Shown here: positions 1-7,368 of the stretch, piece by piece | Numbering within the stretch: position 1 is the stretch's first letter | Layout: each line of letters opens with the position of its first letter | Origin: Cytophagales bacterium | GTDB lineage: Bacteria > Bacteroidota > Bacteroidia > Cytophagales > Cyclobacteriaceae | Assembly (NCBI GenBank): GCA_003504855.1 | Contig: DNZD01000271.1 | Location: 1 to 26,641, forward strand | Reading direction: 5' to 3' | Length of the DNA stretch: 26,641 bases | The notes under the pieces: generated by a model | The model's database searches: none | What the model saw: the letters and a program-made list of their open reading frames with translations, nothing else | What the model was told of the DNA's origin: nothing | Made by a program: the position numbers and the translations under genes

Positions 1-55
1 AGGGTGTACAGGTTCGGCTTGCGCTTAATATATTGCGCCAAATTTAGCTGCTGCT

Positions 56-616
56 ATGAAAACATATGTACTGATTGGCCTTACCCTGCTCATCGGGAGC
101 TGTACCTCCGGTTCAGAAGAAACTACCAACGGCAATCTTGCAGGTGTGCTTGAGACTTTTCCCGAAACGCCCGGGGTTGTTCGCACAGAAATTCGCGACG
201 CCGCTGGTATGTTGCTTTCAACCGGCTATTACCTGAATAGCAAGAAAGAAGGCAGCTGGGTGGACTATTATCCATCCCGCATGATGAAATCGCTCACCAC
301 CTATATCCAGGATCATAAGGAAGGTATTTCACTCGAGTTTGAAGAGAATTCGGCTGTTAGCAAGAAGTATTTCTATCACAACGACAAACTGCATGGTGAG
401 TATCTCGTACTGAGTGGCAGTGTCGTGCGTGAAGAAAAGCACTACGAAAATGGCTTGCAGATGGGCGTGGCCCGTGTCTATTATGAAAGTGGTCTGCTAC
501 AGGAAGAATCGTATTATAAAGACGGCAAACGTCATGGCATAGCCAAATGGTTTGACAAAGACGGTGTGCCCACCATTCAATACGAGTACAAAGACGGCGA
601 GCTCGTCAAGATGTAA
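56..616 (+). CDS. MORN/YwqK-like repeat lipoprotein
   Basis: The 186-aa product starts with a lipoprotein signal: a basic first residue pair, a hydrophobic stretch and a lipobox ending Ile-Gly-Ser-Cys16. Thr at +2 (no Asp) suggests export to the outer membrane. From about residue 55 onward the protein is built of imperfect units of roughly 20-25 residues of the type G-x-W/Y-x-x-Y-x-x-G-x-x-x-x-x-x-Y-x-x-G-x-x-x-G. Clear ones are 'YENGLQMGVARVYYESGLLQ' and 'YKDGKRHGIAKWFDKDG'. This is the pattern of MORN-repeat proteins, often labelled 'YwqK family antitoxin' in Bacteroidota. That antitoxin name is historical and nothing adjacent looks like a toxin. The role is unknown; a surface scaffold is an inference. 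The nearest downstream gene, htrA, lies 149 bases away. Confidence 0.8.
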   Translation: MKTYVLIGLTLLIGSCTSGSEETTNGNLAGVLETFPETPGVVRTEIRDAAGMLLSTGYYLNSKKEGSWVDYYPSRMMKSLTTYIQDHKEGISLEFEENSAVSKKYFYHNDKLHGEYLVLSGSVVREEKHYENGLQMGVARVYYESGLLQEESYYKDGKRHGIAKWFDKDGVPTIQYEYKDGELVKM

Positions 617-765
617 TTTTCCGTATCCACCTGTCCCCCGCTCAACCCTGAGCCGGGCACTTACGTATTTATGCTACCCTGAAAAATTGTCATAGGGACC
701 CTTCCTTCTGGCATAAAAAGGCTTTTTTGGCCTTATTTGGCACAATTTTTAGGGAATTTTTTTGC

Positions 766-2292
766 ATGTATAACACAAAAACCAGCAACGATATGAAGCG
801 TTTTGGAAGCCTGGTCTTGGCGGCTGTTCTGGGCAGCACCATCACCTATTTTACCACCCAGTGGTTCGGCACAAACAATGCAGGCGTACGGATCGAACAT
901 GTCACCGGCGTGCCTTCGTCCCAGGTAGCATACCATGTCAAAGAAAACGGTGAGGTGGTACCACTTGATTTTACAGAGACGGCCGAGCGTGTGACGAAAG
1001 CTGTGGTTCATATTAAGTCAACATCGGAGGGACGGAAGTTGAATCGGGAATCTAATCCCAACGATCCTTTTCAGTTTTTTTTCGGTCCCAATGTACCGAT
1101 GCAGCGGGGTCCCAGCCAGAGCAGTGGCAGCGGCGTAATCATCAACAGCAACGGCTATATTGTCACAAACAATCACGTAGTTGATGGTGCCGACGTTGTC
1201 GATGTCGTGCTGTCGGATAATCGTTCTTACAAAGCAGAAGTTATCGGCACGGACCCGGATACTGATATCGCCCTGATTAAGATTAATCAAAAAGACCTTC
1301 CATACCTGTCCTTTGTTAACTCCGACGAAGCCCGGGTTGGCGCTTGGGTACTTGCTGTCGGCAATCCATTTAACCTCAACTCTACGGTCACAGCAGGAAT
1401 TATCAGCGCCAAAGGCCGAAGCATTGATGTGATTCACAATAATGATGAAGACCAGAACAATCGGACTGCCATTGAATCTTTCATTCAAACAGATGCTGCC
1501 ATTAACCCAGGTAACAGCGGCGGAGCACTGGTTAATATTGAAGGAGGGTTGATCGGTATTAATACGGCTATTGCAAGTCCTACCGGAGCCTACTCAGGGT
1601 ACGGATTTGCTGTTCCCTCTAATATCGTTAGCAAGATTGTTGAAGATCTATTGGCTTATGGCACCGTTCAGCGTGGCTGGCTCGGCATCCAGGTGGGCAG
1701 CGTAAATGGCGAGTTGGCTAAGGCAGAAGACTTAAGTGTCAACGAAGGCGCTTACGTTTCAGGGTTTGGCGATATGGAGGATAAGAGTGCGGCCAAAGAA
1801 GCCGGCATTCAGAAAGGTGATGTGATTGTAAAACTGGATCAGGCTATAATAAAGTCCAGTGCAGCGTTGATTGAATATATTGGCAGAAAGCGTCCGGGCG
1901 ACAAAATTGCCGTGGTGGTCAACAGAAAAGGGGCTGAAAAGACCTTTCAGGTTACCTTGAAGAACCGGGATGGTAAAATTGGCGCCATAAAACGGGAAGC
2001 GAAAGATCTGGCTTCTTCCCTGGGAATGGAGCTGGAAGATGTTGACGCCAAAGTGCTCAAGCGCCTCGAATTATCATCAGGCGTGCGGGTAAAATCACTG
2101 GGACCAGGCAAATTGGAACGATATACTGAAATGCGGAACGGTTTTATCATTACGCATGTTGATGAAAAGGCCGTGAAGACGACGAAAGACATCAACGACA
2201 TTATTAAGCAGAAAAAGGCTGGTGACCTTATCACCTTCTCAGGGGTATATGAAGATTTCCCCAGAGAATTTAATTATGCAATCCGAATGTAA
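766..2292 (+). CDS. htrA: HtrA/DegP-like periplasmic serine protease
   Basis: This is a 508-aa trypsin-like protease of the HtrA (Deg) family, which degrades or refolds misfolded envelope proteins. An N-terminal hydrophobic segment (about residues 14-29) acts as signal peptide or anchor. The catalytic triad is visible: His137 in 'TNNHVVDGAD', Asp167 in 'DPDTDIALIKI', and Ser251 in 'NPGNSGGALV'. The protease domain is followed by a PDZ domain (about 305-400) and a divergent second PDZ domain (about 420-508), the usual DegP/DegQ order and length. The ATG at 766 is preferred to a TTG at 727 because an A/G-rich AGGGAA lies about ten bases upstream of it. Another ATG at 793 would also keep the signal segment. 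A small conserved-looking gene follows 12 bases later and may be co-transcribed. Confidence 0.93.
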   Translation: MYNTKTSNDMKRFGSLVLAAVLGSTITYFTTQWFGTNNAGVRIEHVTGVPSSQVAYHVKENGEVVPLDFTETAERVTKAVVHIKSTSEGRKLNRESNPNDPFQFFFGPNVPMQRGPSQSSGSGVIINSNGYIVTNNHVVDGADVVDVVLSDNRSYKAEVIGTDPDTDIALIKINQKDLPYLSFVNSDEARVGAWVLAVGNPFNLNSTVTAGIISAKGRSIDVIHNNDEDQNNRTAIESFIQTDAAINPGNSGGALVNIEGGLIGINTAIASPTGAYSGYGFAVPSNIVSKIVEDLLAYGTVQRGWLGIQVGSVNGELAKAEDLSVNEGAYVSGFGDMEDKSAAKEAGIQKGDVIVKLDQAIIKSSAALIEYIGRKRPGDKIAVVVNRKGAEKTFQVTLKNRDGKIGAIKREAKDLASSLGMELEDVDAKVLKRLELSSGVRVKSLGPGKLERYTEMRNGFIITHVDEKAVKTTKDINDIIKQKKAGDLITFSGVYEDFPREFNYAIRM

Positions 2293-2304
2293 TCCCCGTA
2301 AACT

Positions 2305-2478
2305 ATGAGAAGACTATTTAGAAAGGGTGAGCGCGTCCGTAATAAGATGGACGGCAAAGTGATGGAAGTTCTGAAGTACTTCAAAAAGAACCTGGTAGAA
2401 GTAAGGTGGTTTGACCTTCAGTCCAAGGAAGTACACACCAACAAGGTAAAAGAAGATCAACTGTCCAAGGCAGCCTGA
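2305..2478 (+). CDS. Small basic protein, 57 aa, SH3/KOW-like
   Basis: A short complete frame (ATG to TGA) lies 12 bases after htrA and just before a strong terminator, so it looks like the last gene of the htrA unit. The product is highly charged: 'MRRLFRKGERVRNKMDGKVM' followed by a Tyr-Phe-Lys-Lys-Asn stretch, 'VEVRWFD', and a Lys-rich end. The arrangement of 'F-x-K-G-E-x-V', a turn, then 'V-x-V-x-W-F-D' resembles small SH3-like barrels of the DUF2158/YodC or KOW type. I infer this only from pattern; no domain is certain. Context and clean frame support a real gene. There is no signal peptide, so it should be cytoplasmic; nucleic-acid binding is possible. Confidence 0.7.
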   Translation: MRRLFRKGERVRNKMDGKVMEVLKYFKKNLVEVRWFDLQSKEVHTNKVKEDQLSKAA

Positions 2479-2496
2479 TACAATTGCCATACATGC

Positions 2497-2531
2497 AAAG
2501 CGACCGGTCTGATGATCGGTCGCTTTTATTT
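2497..2531 (+). terminator. Rho-independent terminator after the htrA unit
   Basis: The arm AAAGCGACCGGTC (2497-2509) pairs with GATCGGTCGCTTT (2514-2526) through 13 positions with a single G-T wobble, closing a TGAT tetraloop. A T-rich tail (TATTTT) follows. It sits 18 bases after the 57-aa gene and should end transcription coming from htrA. The only upstream in-frame ATG for ispH lies in this loop. Confidence 0.85.
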
Positions 2532-2561
2532 TAAGGAAGCCCGGCCAAAGCACTACCTTTA
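2530..2561 (+). promoter_or_regulatory. Possible ispH promoter (Bacteroidota type)
   Basis: TTTA at 2530-2533, a 20-base spacer, and TACCTTTA at 2554-2561 resemble the Bacteroidota -33 TTTG and -7 TAnnTTTG boxes, with one mismatch in each. It lies directly behind the terminator and would start transcription around 2568, just ahead of the expected start of IspH. The match is imperfect, so this is tentative. Confidence 0.35.
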
Positions 2562-2580
2562 CATCTCATTCCCTATCGTT

Positions 2581-3810
2581 ATCAAAAAGTTCGAAATACC
2601 CGCCTATTACCGGTCCTCCATTACAGGCAGGATCAAGGAATTCCGTCGGCAGCAAGACCTCCGAAAACAGGATTTTACACCCACCTTACTCGACTTTGGA
2701 TCGGTCCGGTTTGTGCTGGCCCGCCATTTTGGATTTTGTTACGGGGTGGAAAACGCCATTGAAATCAGTTACCGGGCTATTGAAGAGAATCCTGGTAAAA
2801 ACATCTACCTCCTCAGCCAGATGATTCACAATCAGGAAGTGAACCGGGACCTCCAGGAGCGCGGTGTGCGCTTCATCATGGATACCGATGGATCGCATTT
2901 CATTCCCTGGAGTGATATCACTTCCGACGATATTGTCATCATTCCTGCATTCGGTACTACACTCGAGATCGAAAACAGGCTTGGCCAAATCGGGGTGGAC
3001 GTACACCGGTACAATACAACTTGCCCGTTCGTCGAGAAGGTCTGGAACAGGTCCGAAAAACTGGGTAAGGAACATCACACCATTATCATCCATGGCAAGC
3101 CTAAACACGAAGAAACACGCGCCACGTTTTCGCATAGTGCGTCCAATGCTCCTTCGGTAATTGTTCGTGACCTGGAGGATGCAACACGCCTTGGCGAATA
3201 CATTTTAGGAAAGGGAAGCAGCGCTGCGTTCTATGAAGAGTTTGCTGGCAAATATTCGGAGGGGTTTGATCCTGCGTTGCACCTCGCGCGCGTGGGTGTT
3301 GTGAATCAAACTACCATGCTTGCTTCAGAGACGCAGGGTATCGCCGATTACATCCGGCAGTTGATGATTCAGCGTTATGGCGCTGAGACTCTACGGCAAC
3401 ATTTTGCAGACACCCGCGACACGCTTTGCTATGCCACCAACGACAACCAGGATGCAACCTACGAACTGTTGAAAACCGAAGGGGATCTGGCCATCGTGGT
3501 CGGCGGCTACAATAGCTCCAACACATCACACATTGTAGAATTGTGTGAAAGGAAGTTTCCTACTTATTTCATCAACTCAGCTTCTGAAATCAAATCGCAA
3601 CAGGTGATTGATCACTTCGACTACCATGTAAAGGAAAGGAAGACCAAAGTGGGATTTATCCCGGACAAGACACCCGTCACCATCGTAGTAACCAGCGGGG
3701 CTTCCTGCCCGGATACATTGGTGGATCAGGTTATCCTCAAACTGCTCAGCTACTTCGAGCAGACATTATCTCTGGACACCGTACTCGGGGCTTTCACACA
3801 AAAACAGTAA
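2581..3810 (+). CDS. ispH: IspH, 4-hydroxy-3-methylbut-2-enyl diphosphate reductase
   Basis: IspH catalyses the last step of the MEP pathway, reducing HMBPP to IPP and DMAPP with a [4Fe-4S] cluster in the cytoplasm. Counting from 2581 (409 aa), the cluster cysteines are Cys53 in 'RHFGFCYGVENAIEI', Cys148 in 'NTTCPFVEKVW' and Cys283 in 'DTLCYATNDNQDA'. The His-Glu pair of 'HGKPKHEETRATF' matches the active-site loop, and 'VTSGASCPDTLVDQV' is the conserved C-terminal motif. Length and the N-terminal extension fit the long Bacteroidota form, as I remember it beginning 'MKKFEIP'. Here the matching codon at 2581 is ATC, not ATG. The frame is open back to an ATG at 2512, which lies in the preceding terminator. 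No ATG, GTG or TTG occurs in frame between 2512 and 2713, so the exact start is unresolved. The receptor gene follows after 4 bases. Confidence 0.92.
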   Translation: MKKFEIPAYYRSSITGRIKEFRRQQDLRKQDFTPTLLDFGSVRFVLARHFGFCYGVENAIEISYRAIEENPGKNIYLLSQMIHNQEVNRDLQERGVRFIMDTDGSHFIPWSDITSDDIVIIPAFGTTLEIENRLGQIGVDVHRYNTTCPFVEKVWNRSEKLGKEHHTIIIHGKPKHEETRATFSHSASNAPSVIVRDLEDATRLGEYILGKGSSAAFYEEFAGKYSEGFDPALHLARVGVVNQTTMLASETQGIADYIRQLMIQRYGAETLRQHFADTRDTLCYATNDNQDATYELLKTEGDLAIVVGGYNSSNTSHIVELCERKFPTYFINSASEIKSQQVIDHFDYHVKERKTKVGFIPDKTPVTIVVTSGASCPDTLVDQVILKLLSYFEQTLSLDTVLGAFTQKQ

Positions 3811-3814
3811 GGCA

Positions 3815-5890
3815 TTGTCGCCCGCAGGCATCCACACAACCGCTTTGAGAACATGGCTCTCGGTTCTCATGGTGGTTTTAACTTCAGACTTTACCGGGGC
3901 TCAGACAGCTTCAGATTCCACGAAGGTACTTCATGATATAGTTATCCATGCTTATGCAGCAGAACGACCAGCTTTGGAAGTTCCCGTAGCCGTCGGGACC
4001 ATCCGCGAACACGAACTCAATCGCTTTAGTGGAGCATCGGTATTATCGGCCGTCAATACGGTTGCCGGAGTTCGTATGGAAGAACGGTCGCCAGGGAGTT
4101 ACCGCTTTTCAATACGTGGAAGTTCGCTGCGCTCACCCTTTGGCGTTCGCAATGTGAAGTTCTACTGGAACGGGCTTCCGCTTACTGATGGAGGTGGTAA
4201 TACCTATCTGAACTTATTGGACTTTGGTGCCTTAAACAGCATGGAGATTATCAAAGGTCCGGGCGGCAGCCTTTATGGTGCAGGCACTGGCGGAGTCGTA
4301 CTCCTGCAATCCCTTGACCATCCGGGAGAGCTACAAGGATCTGTAACCGGAGGAAGTTATGGTCTTTTCCGGGCACAAGCCGGAGGGCAAGTGATCCAGC
4401 AGAACAATTTTCAAATGAATCTCCGGGGTGGCTATCAACAGGCGGATGGTTATCGCGAGCAAACCGCAATGAACCGGTGGATGGTGCAAGCCGGTTGGAA
4501 AAATACGCTATCCTCAAAGACAACTTTACAAGGAACCGTATTCTCTACAAGACTCTATTATCAAACACCCGGGGGTCTCACCCTGGCCCAATACAATGCA
4601 GACCCTCATCAGGCCCGTCCTTCTACGCCCGCTGCTCCCGGCGCCGTGGCCCAACAGGCAGCCATTACCAATCAAACCACCTTTGGCGGCTTGATGCTCG
4701 AGCAAAATTGGAGCAGTCGATGGACATCACACCTTGGCATGTTTGGAAGTGTTACTGATTTTAGAAATCCCACCATCCGGAACTACGAAATCCGCAATGA
4801 AGAGAATTGGGGAGGTCGTGGCGATACCCAGTTTCAGTTTTCAACCCATCAGCTTTCCGGAAAAATAACAGCTGGCGTTGAATACCAGCACTTCTTTTCC
4901 CCTGACGTGGTGTACGACAACAATGGTGGCACGACAGGAAACATACAAACGGACGATCGGCTGCGATCACAAATAACAGTAGGGTTCCTGCAAACTGAAT
5001 TGTCTTTACCGAGAGATTGGTTTGTAACAATAGGAGGCAGCGGCAGCTTTCTGCGCTATGACTTCCTGCGCATATCTTTAAATCCGGAAATTCAGCAACA
5101 GCGAACCTTCACACCCGTTTTTTCACCCCGCATCGCCTTGTTGAAAAAGATCACTCAGCAGCTATCGCTTTATGCCAGCGCCAGCAATGGTTTCTCCCCC
5201 CCTTCCCTCGCAGAAGTTCGTCCATCGACGGGGGCGTATAACAACAGTCTGAATCCGGAACGGGGTACCAGCTACGAAGCCGGTCTGAAAATGAACAGCG
5301 AATCGGGCTGGTCAATCAACCTTGCTGCTTATGATTTCAGGTTGAAAGAAACCATCGTCATCCAACGAGACGCCAGCGGTGCTGATTTCTTTATCAATGC
5401 GGGGTCAACTACACAACAAGGAGTAGAATTGTCTGTGGCCTGGGCAAAATCGCTGTCTGCGGCAATCCTCAAGAGCATTCGGGTGTGGACGAGCCAAACC
5501 TTTAATCATTACACCTTTGATCATTATGTCAATGATAACAATGACTTTTCGGGCAATCCTTTGACCGGAGTACCTGCGATCACTGTCGCCGGAGGTATAG
5601 ACCTGGTGTTTAAAAGAGGTTGGTACGCAAACATGACCTCATACTACAGCGATCGCATCCCTATGAATGATGCCGCCACAACCTATGCCAGTGATTATCT
5701 TTTGTTGGGATCAAAGATTGGGTACAATTTTGGTGTCCGGGTTCCATTTACCGGCTTCATTGGAGTGGATAATCTCCTGGATACAAAGTACTCCCTGGGC
5801 AACGACCTCAATGCCGTTGGCGGGAGATTTTTCAATGCGGCTCCGGGAAGAAATTACTACCTGGGTCTGTCGGTGCGTATGGCGCGCTAA
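3815..5890 (+). CDS. TonB-dependent outer-membrane receptor
   Basis: This 691-aa protein imports a ligand across the outer membrane using TonB energy. A signal peptide covers about the first 30 residues, ending near 'SDFTGAQ'. The plug domain spans about residues 40-165, with 'YRFSIRGSSLRSPFGVRN' and 'IIKGPGGSLYGAGTGGVVLL' as typical plug motifs. The rest is an alternating beta-barrel ending in an aromatic, Arg-rich strand. It lacks the N-terminal carboxypeptidase-like domain of SusC proteins and no SusD gene is present, so it is more like the FecA/siderophore or vitamin-type receptors. The ligand cannot be read from the sequence. The frame opens with TTG at 3815; another TTG at 3845 also precedes the signal core, and no ATG fits better. 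It begins 4 bases after ispH, implying co-transcription. Confidence 0.88.
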   Translation: MSPAGIHTTALRTWLSVLMVVLTSDFTGAQTASDSTKVLHDIVIHAYAAERPALEVPVAVGTIREHELNRFSGASVLSAVNTVAGVRMEERSPGSYRFSIRGSSLRSPFGVRNVKFYWNGLPLTDGGGNTYLNLLDFGALNSMEIIKGPGGSLYGAGTGGVVLLQSLDHPGELQGSVTGGSYGLFRAQAGGQVIQQNNFQMNLRGGYQQADGYREQTAMNRWMVQAGWKNTLSSKTTLQGTVFSTRLYYQTPGGLTLAQYNADPHQARPSTPAAPGAVAQQAAITNQTTFGGLMLEQNWSSRWTSHLGMFGSVTDFRNPTIRNYEIRNEENWGGRGDTQFQFSTHQLSGKITAGVEYQHFFSPDVVYDNNGGTTGNIQTDDRLRSQITVGFLQTELSLPRDWFVTIGGSGSFLRYDFLRISLNPEIQQQRTFTPVFSPRIALLKKITQQLSLYASASNGFSPPSLAEVRPSTGAYNNSLNPERGTSYEAGLKMNSESGWSINLAAYDFRLKETIVIQRDASGADFFINAGSTTQQGVELSVAWAKSLSAAILKSIRVWTSQTFNHYTFDHYVNDNNDFSGNPLTGVPAITVAGGIDLVFKRGWYANMTSYYSDRIPMNDAATTYASDYLLLGSKIGYNFGVRVPFTGFIGVDNLLDTKYSLGNDLNAVGGRFFNAAPGRNYYLGLSVRMAR

Positions 5891-6237
5891 ACAGCTGACG
5901 TGTTTCTGCGAACAAATCTGCGGTCCACCCATTGCAGGGCGATCACAAATGCTACGCCAAATATTACCAACGGACCATGGGTTGATAGAAACGTAAGTAC
6001 CCCCAGGTTCGGCTTAAACCCGCTTAATACAATTCCTACAATGGCGGCAATCACAAATCCACCCAACCCCAGTCCGAGCCACCACCATTCGCGGTTATCT
6101 GCTTGTTTGCGTCTGGCCTCGAGTTGCATCAACACCTGGTCGGCAAAGCCTGATGACACCCTGAAAACAGGCTCACGCTGAAGTGCCTTGTCGATCAGCC
6201 TCTCACTACGGCTTGGATTATTGTCCTGCGTCTTCAT
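5887..6237 (-). CDS. Two-helix membrane protein, probable anti-sigma partner
   Basis: The 116-aa product has a charged N-terminal half (residues 1-50, with 'RSERLIDKALQREPVFRVSS' and 'FADQVLMQLEARRK') followed by two membrane helices (about 51-72 and 88-104) and a short basic tail. Its start codon overlaps the stop of the upstream ECF sigma gene by 4 bases, the classic arrangement for translational coupling to a membrane-bound partner. A short N-terminal domain that would face the cytoplasm, plus membrane helices, suits an anti-sigma factor, but there is no zinc-binding HxxxCxxC motif and no FecR domain. The function is therefore inferred from context. The 3' end overlaps the end of the convergent receptor gene by 4 bases. 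Confidence 0.7.
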   Translation of the reverse strand: MKTQDNNPSRSERLIDKALQREPVFRVSSGFADQVLMQLEARRKQADNREWWWLGLGLGGFVIAAIVGIVLSGFKPNLGVLTFLSTHGPLVIFGVAFVIALQWVDRRFVRRNTSAV

Positions 6238-6797
6238 GGTTCGTTGCGTTCTCCAAGATAATGATTCACTTTTTCTTTCAACAGATTTCTGGCCCTGAAC
6301 AAATAGTTTTTCACTGTTCCTTCCGGCATTTCGGTAACACTTCCAATTTCCGCGTAGTTCATGCCATCTACATGAAACAAGGTTAACACGGCGCGGTATT
6401 GAACGGGTAACTCATCAATTAATTTCAACACCCAACTTTCCATATCGCTTTCCGAGAGTATTTCCTCTGGGTTATCACGTTCAATAAACCGCTCTGTCCA
6501 GGTCTCCTCTTCAGGCCATTCTTCAAATTCCATTTTCTGCTTACGAAGATGATTGATGGCATTCCGATAGGCGATGGTGGCAATCCAGGTGCTAAGTTTT
6601 GATTGAAAACCGAATTCAGGCAGCTTGTCAAAAACCTTTAAAAAAACGTCCTGACAGAGCTCTTCGCGGTCTTCTGACTGTTTCACCACTCTTCCGATCA
6701 TGTGACTCACCAGCCGCTCATGCTGCTTTATAAGCTGCCTGAACGCCTGTCGGTCCCCCGCTAAAATCCGGGAAACAACGGCCTGGTCATCTGTCAT
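6234..6797 (-). CDS. ECF RNA polymerase sigma factor (first locus)
   Basis: The 187-aa protein has sigma-70 region 2 (about residues 12-85, with 'EELCQDVFLKVFDKLPEF' and 'STWIATIAYRNAINHLRK') and region 4 (about 125-178, with 'DELPVQYRAVLTLFHVDGM', 'YAEIGSVTEMPEGTVKNYLF'). Regions 1 and 3 are absent, as in ECF sigma factors. The ATG at 6797 is preferred to a TTG at 6815. It redirects RNA polymerase to a small regulon, probably an envelope signal, since its stop overlaps the start of a two-helix membrane protein. The gene is divergent from a small membrane protein at 6961, a likely target. I see no clear housekeeping-type promoter in front of it. Confidence 0.92.
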   Translation of the reverse strand: MTDDQAVVSRILAGDRQAFRQLIKQHERLVSHMIGRVVKQSEDREELCQDVFLKVFDKLPEFGFQSKLSTWIATIAYRNAINHLRKQKMEFEEWPEEETWTERFIERDNPEEILSESDMESWVLKLIDELPVQYRAVLTLFHVDGMNYAEIGSVTEMPEGTVKNYLFRARNLLKEKVNHYLGERNEP

Positions 6798-6803
6798 TGG
6801 GTG

Positions 6804-6872
6804 ATTGGACACCAATTCTGGGGTGTTTGTTGCAGTCTTTTACGGAAATTTTAAGGTCACCGCATGTCCAAT
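6804..6872. promoter_or_regulatory. Inverted-repeat sites between sigma gene and 6961 gene
   Basis: A short palindrome, ATTGGACACCAAT (6804-6816), lies directly upstream of the sigma start codon. Its ATTGGACA half recurs in inverted form as TGTCCAAT at 6865-6872. They could be binding sites for a regulator shared by the two divergent genes, or chance. No function is shown. Confidence 0.25.
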
Positions 6873-6960
6873 TTCACACTTCAGGGAAATATTCAGGGTA
6901 TTTTGCAACATTGACGATCATCCGTGTGTCATACCCCCCATAATGTAAAACAATTGACTT

Positions 6961-7311
6961 ATGAACGAGAACCTGATGAATGTACTGATGCCGATCGCCA
7001 TAATGGGGTCCTTCAGTGCCGGGGTGTACTTTTTTACCAAAGTGCTGACCGATTACCAATTGCGCAAACGCATGGTGGATAAAGGATTTGTAAACGAAGA
7101 AACCCAGGCAATATTCAAGCAACACAGCTCTGAAAACAAGGCCACTTCCCTCAAATGGGGGCTTATCATTCTATTTTCAGGACTTGCCCTGATTCTGATG
7201 GAGTACATTCCCGCCGGTCCGGAGTCTCCGCTTCCCTACGGTGTGTTTAGTGTATTTGTATCGTTGGGCTTCCTGATTTACTATTTCATGGTCAAGAAGG
7301 ACTCTAAGTAA
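6961..7311 (+). CDS. Three-helix membrane protein, DUF6249-like
   Basis: The 116-aa product has three hydrophobic helices (about residues 7-27, 62-79, 90-110). Between the first two lies a charged cytoplasmic loop, 'LRKRMVDKGFVNEETQAIF'. The 'LRKxMVDKGFVxEE' loop and the 'SLKWGLIILFSGLALILMEY' helix resemble DUF6249-type proteins, small membrane proteins often found beside ECF sigma factors in Bacteroidota. That match is from memory. The gene starts 163 bases from the sigma gene on the opposite strand, so control by that sigma factor is plausible. Confidence 0.7.
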   Translation: MNENLMNVLMPIAIMGSFSAGVYFFTKVLTDYQLRKRMVDKGFVNEETQAIFKQHSSENKATSLKWGLIILFSGLALILMEYIPAGPESPLPYGVFSVFVSLGFLIYYFMVKKDSK

Positions 7312-7368
7312 TTCGGCTCTATACTTCGTTTATCCGTTCGCTAAAAGGCGGACACAATTTCTCCTGCC

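Noticed and set aside
56..616. Toxin-antitoxin pair
   Set aside because: The YwqK name suggests an antitoxin, but the protein is a lipoprotein with MORN-like repeats and no toxin gene is beside it.
636..657. Hairpin CCCC-GCTCA-ACCC-TGAGC-GGG after the first gene
   Set aside because: The stem is only 5 bp before a mismatch and no T-run follows, so I do not call it a terminator.
712..737. AAGGC/GCCTT mini-hairpin before htrA
   Set aside because: Short, AT-rich arms with a T-rich loop; likely chance.
727..765. Upstream TTG start for htrA
   Set aside because: An ATG at 766 has an A/G-rich site upstream and gives a better signal region; the extra 13 residues have no family counterpart.
1018..1488. 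156-aa open frame on the minus strand inside htrA
   Set aside because: It opposes the HtrA protease domain with its intact catalytic triad and looks like a shadow frame.
3815..5890. SusC-type polysaccharide utilisation locus
   Set aside because: The receptor lacks the N-terminal carboxypeptidase-like domain, and no SusD or glycoside hydrolase gene is adjacent.
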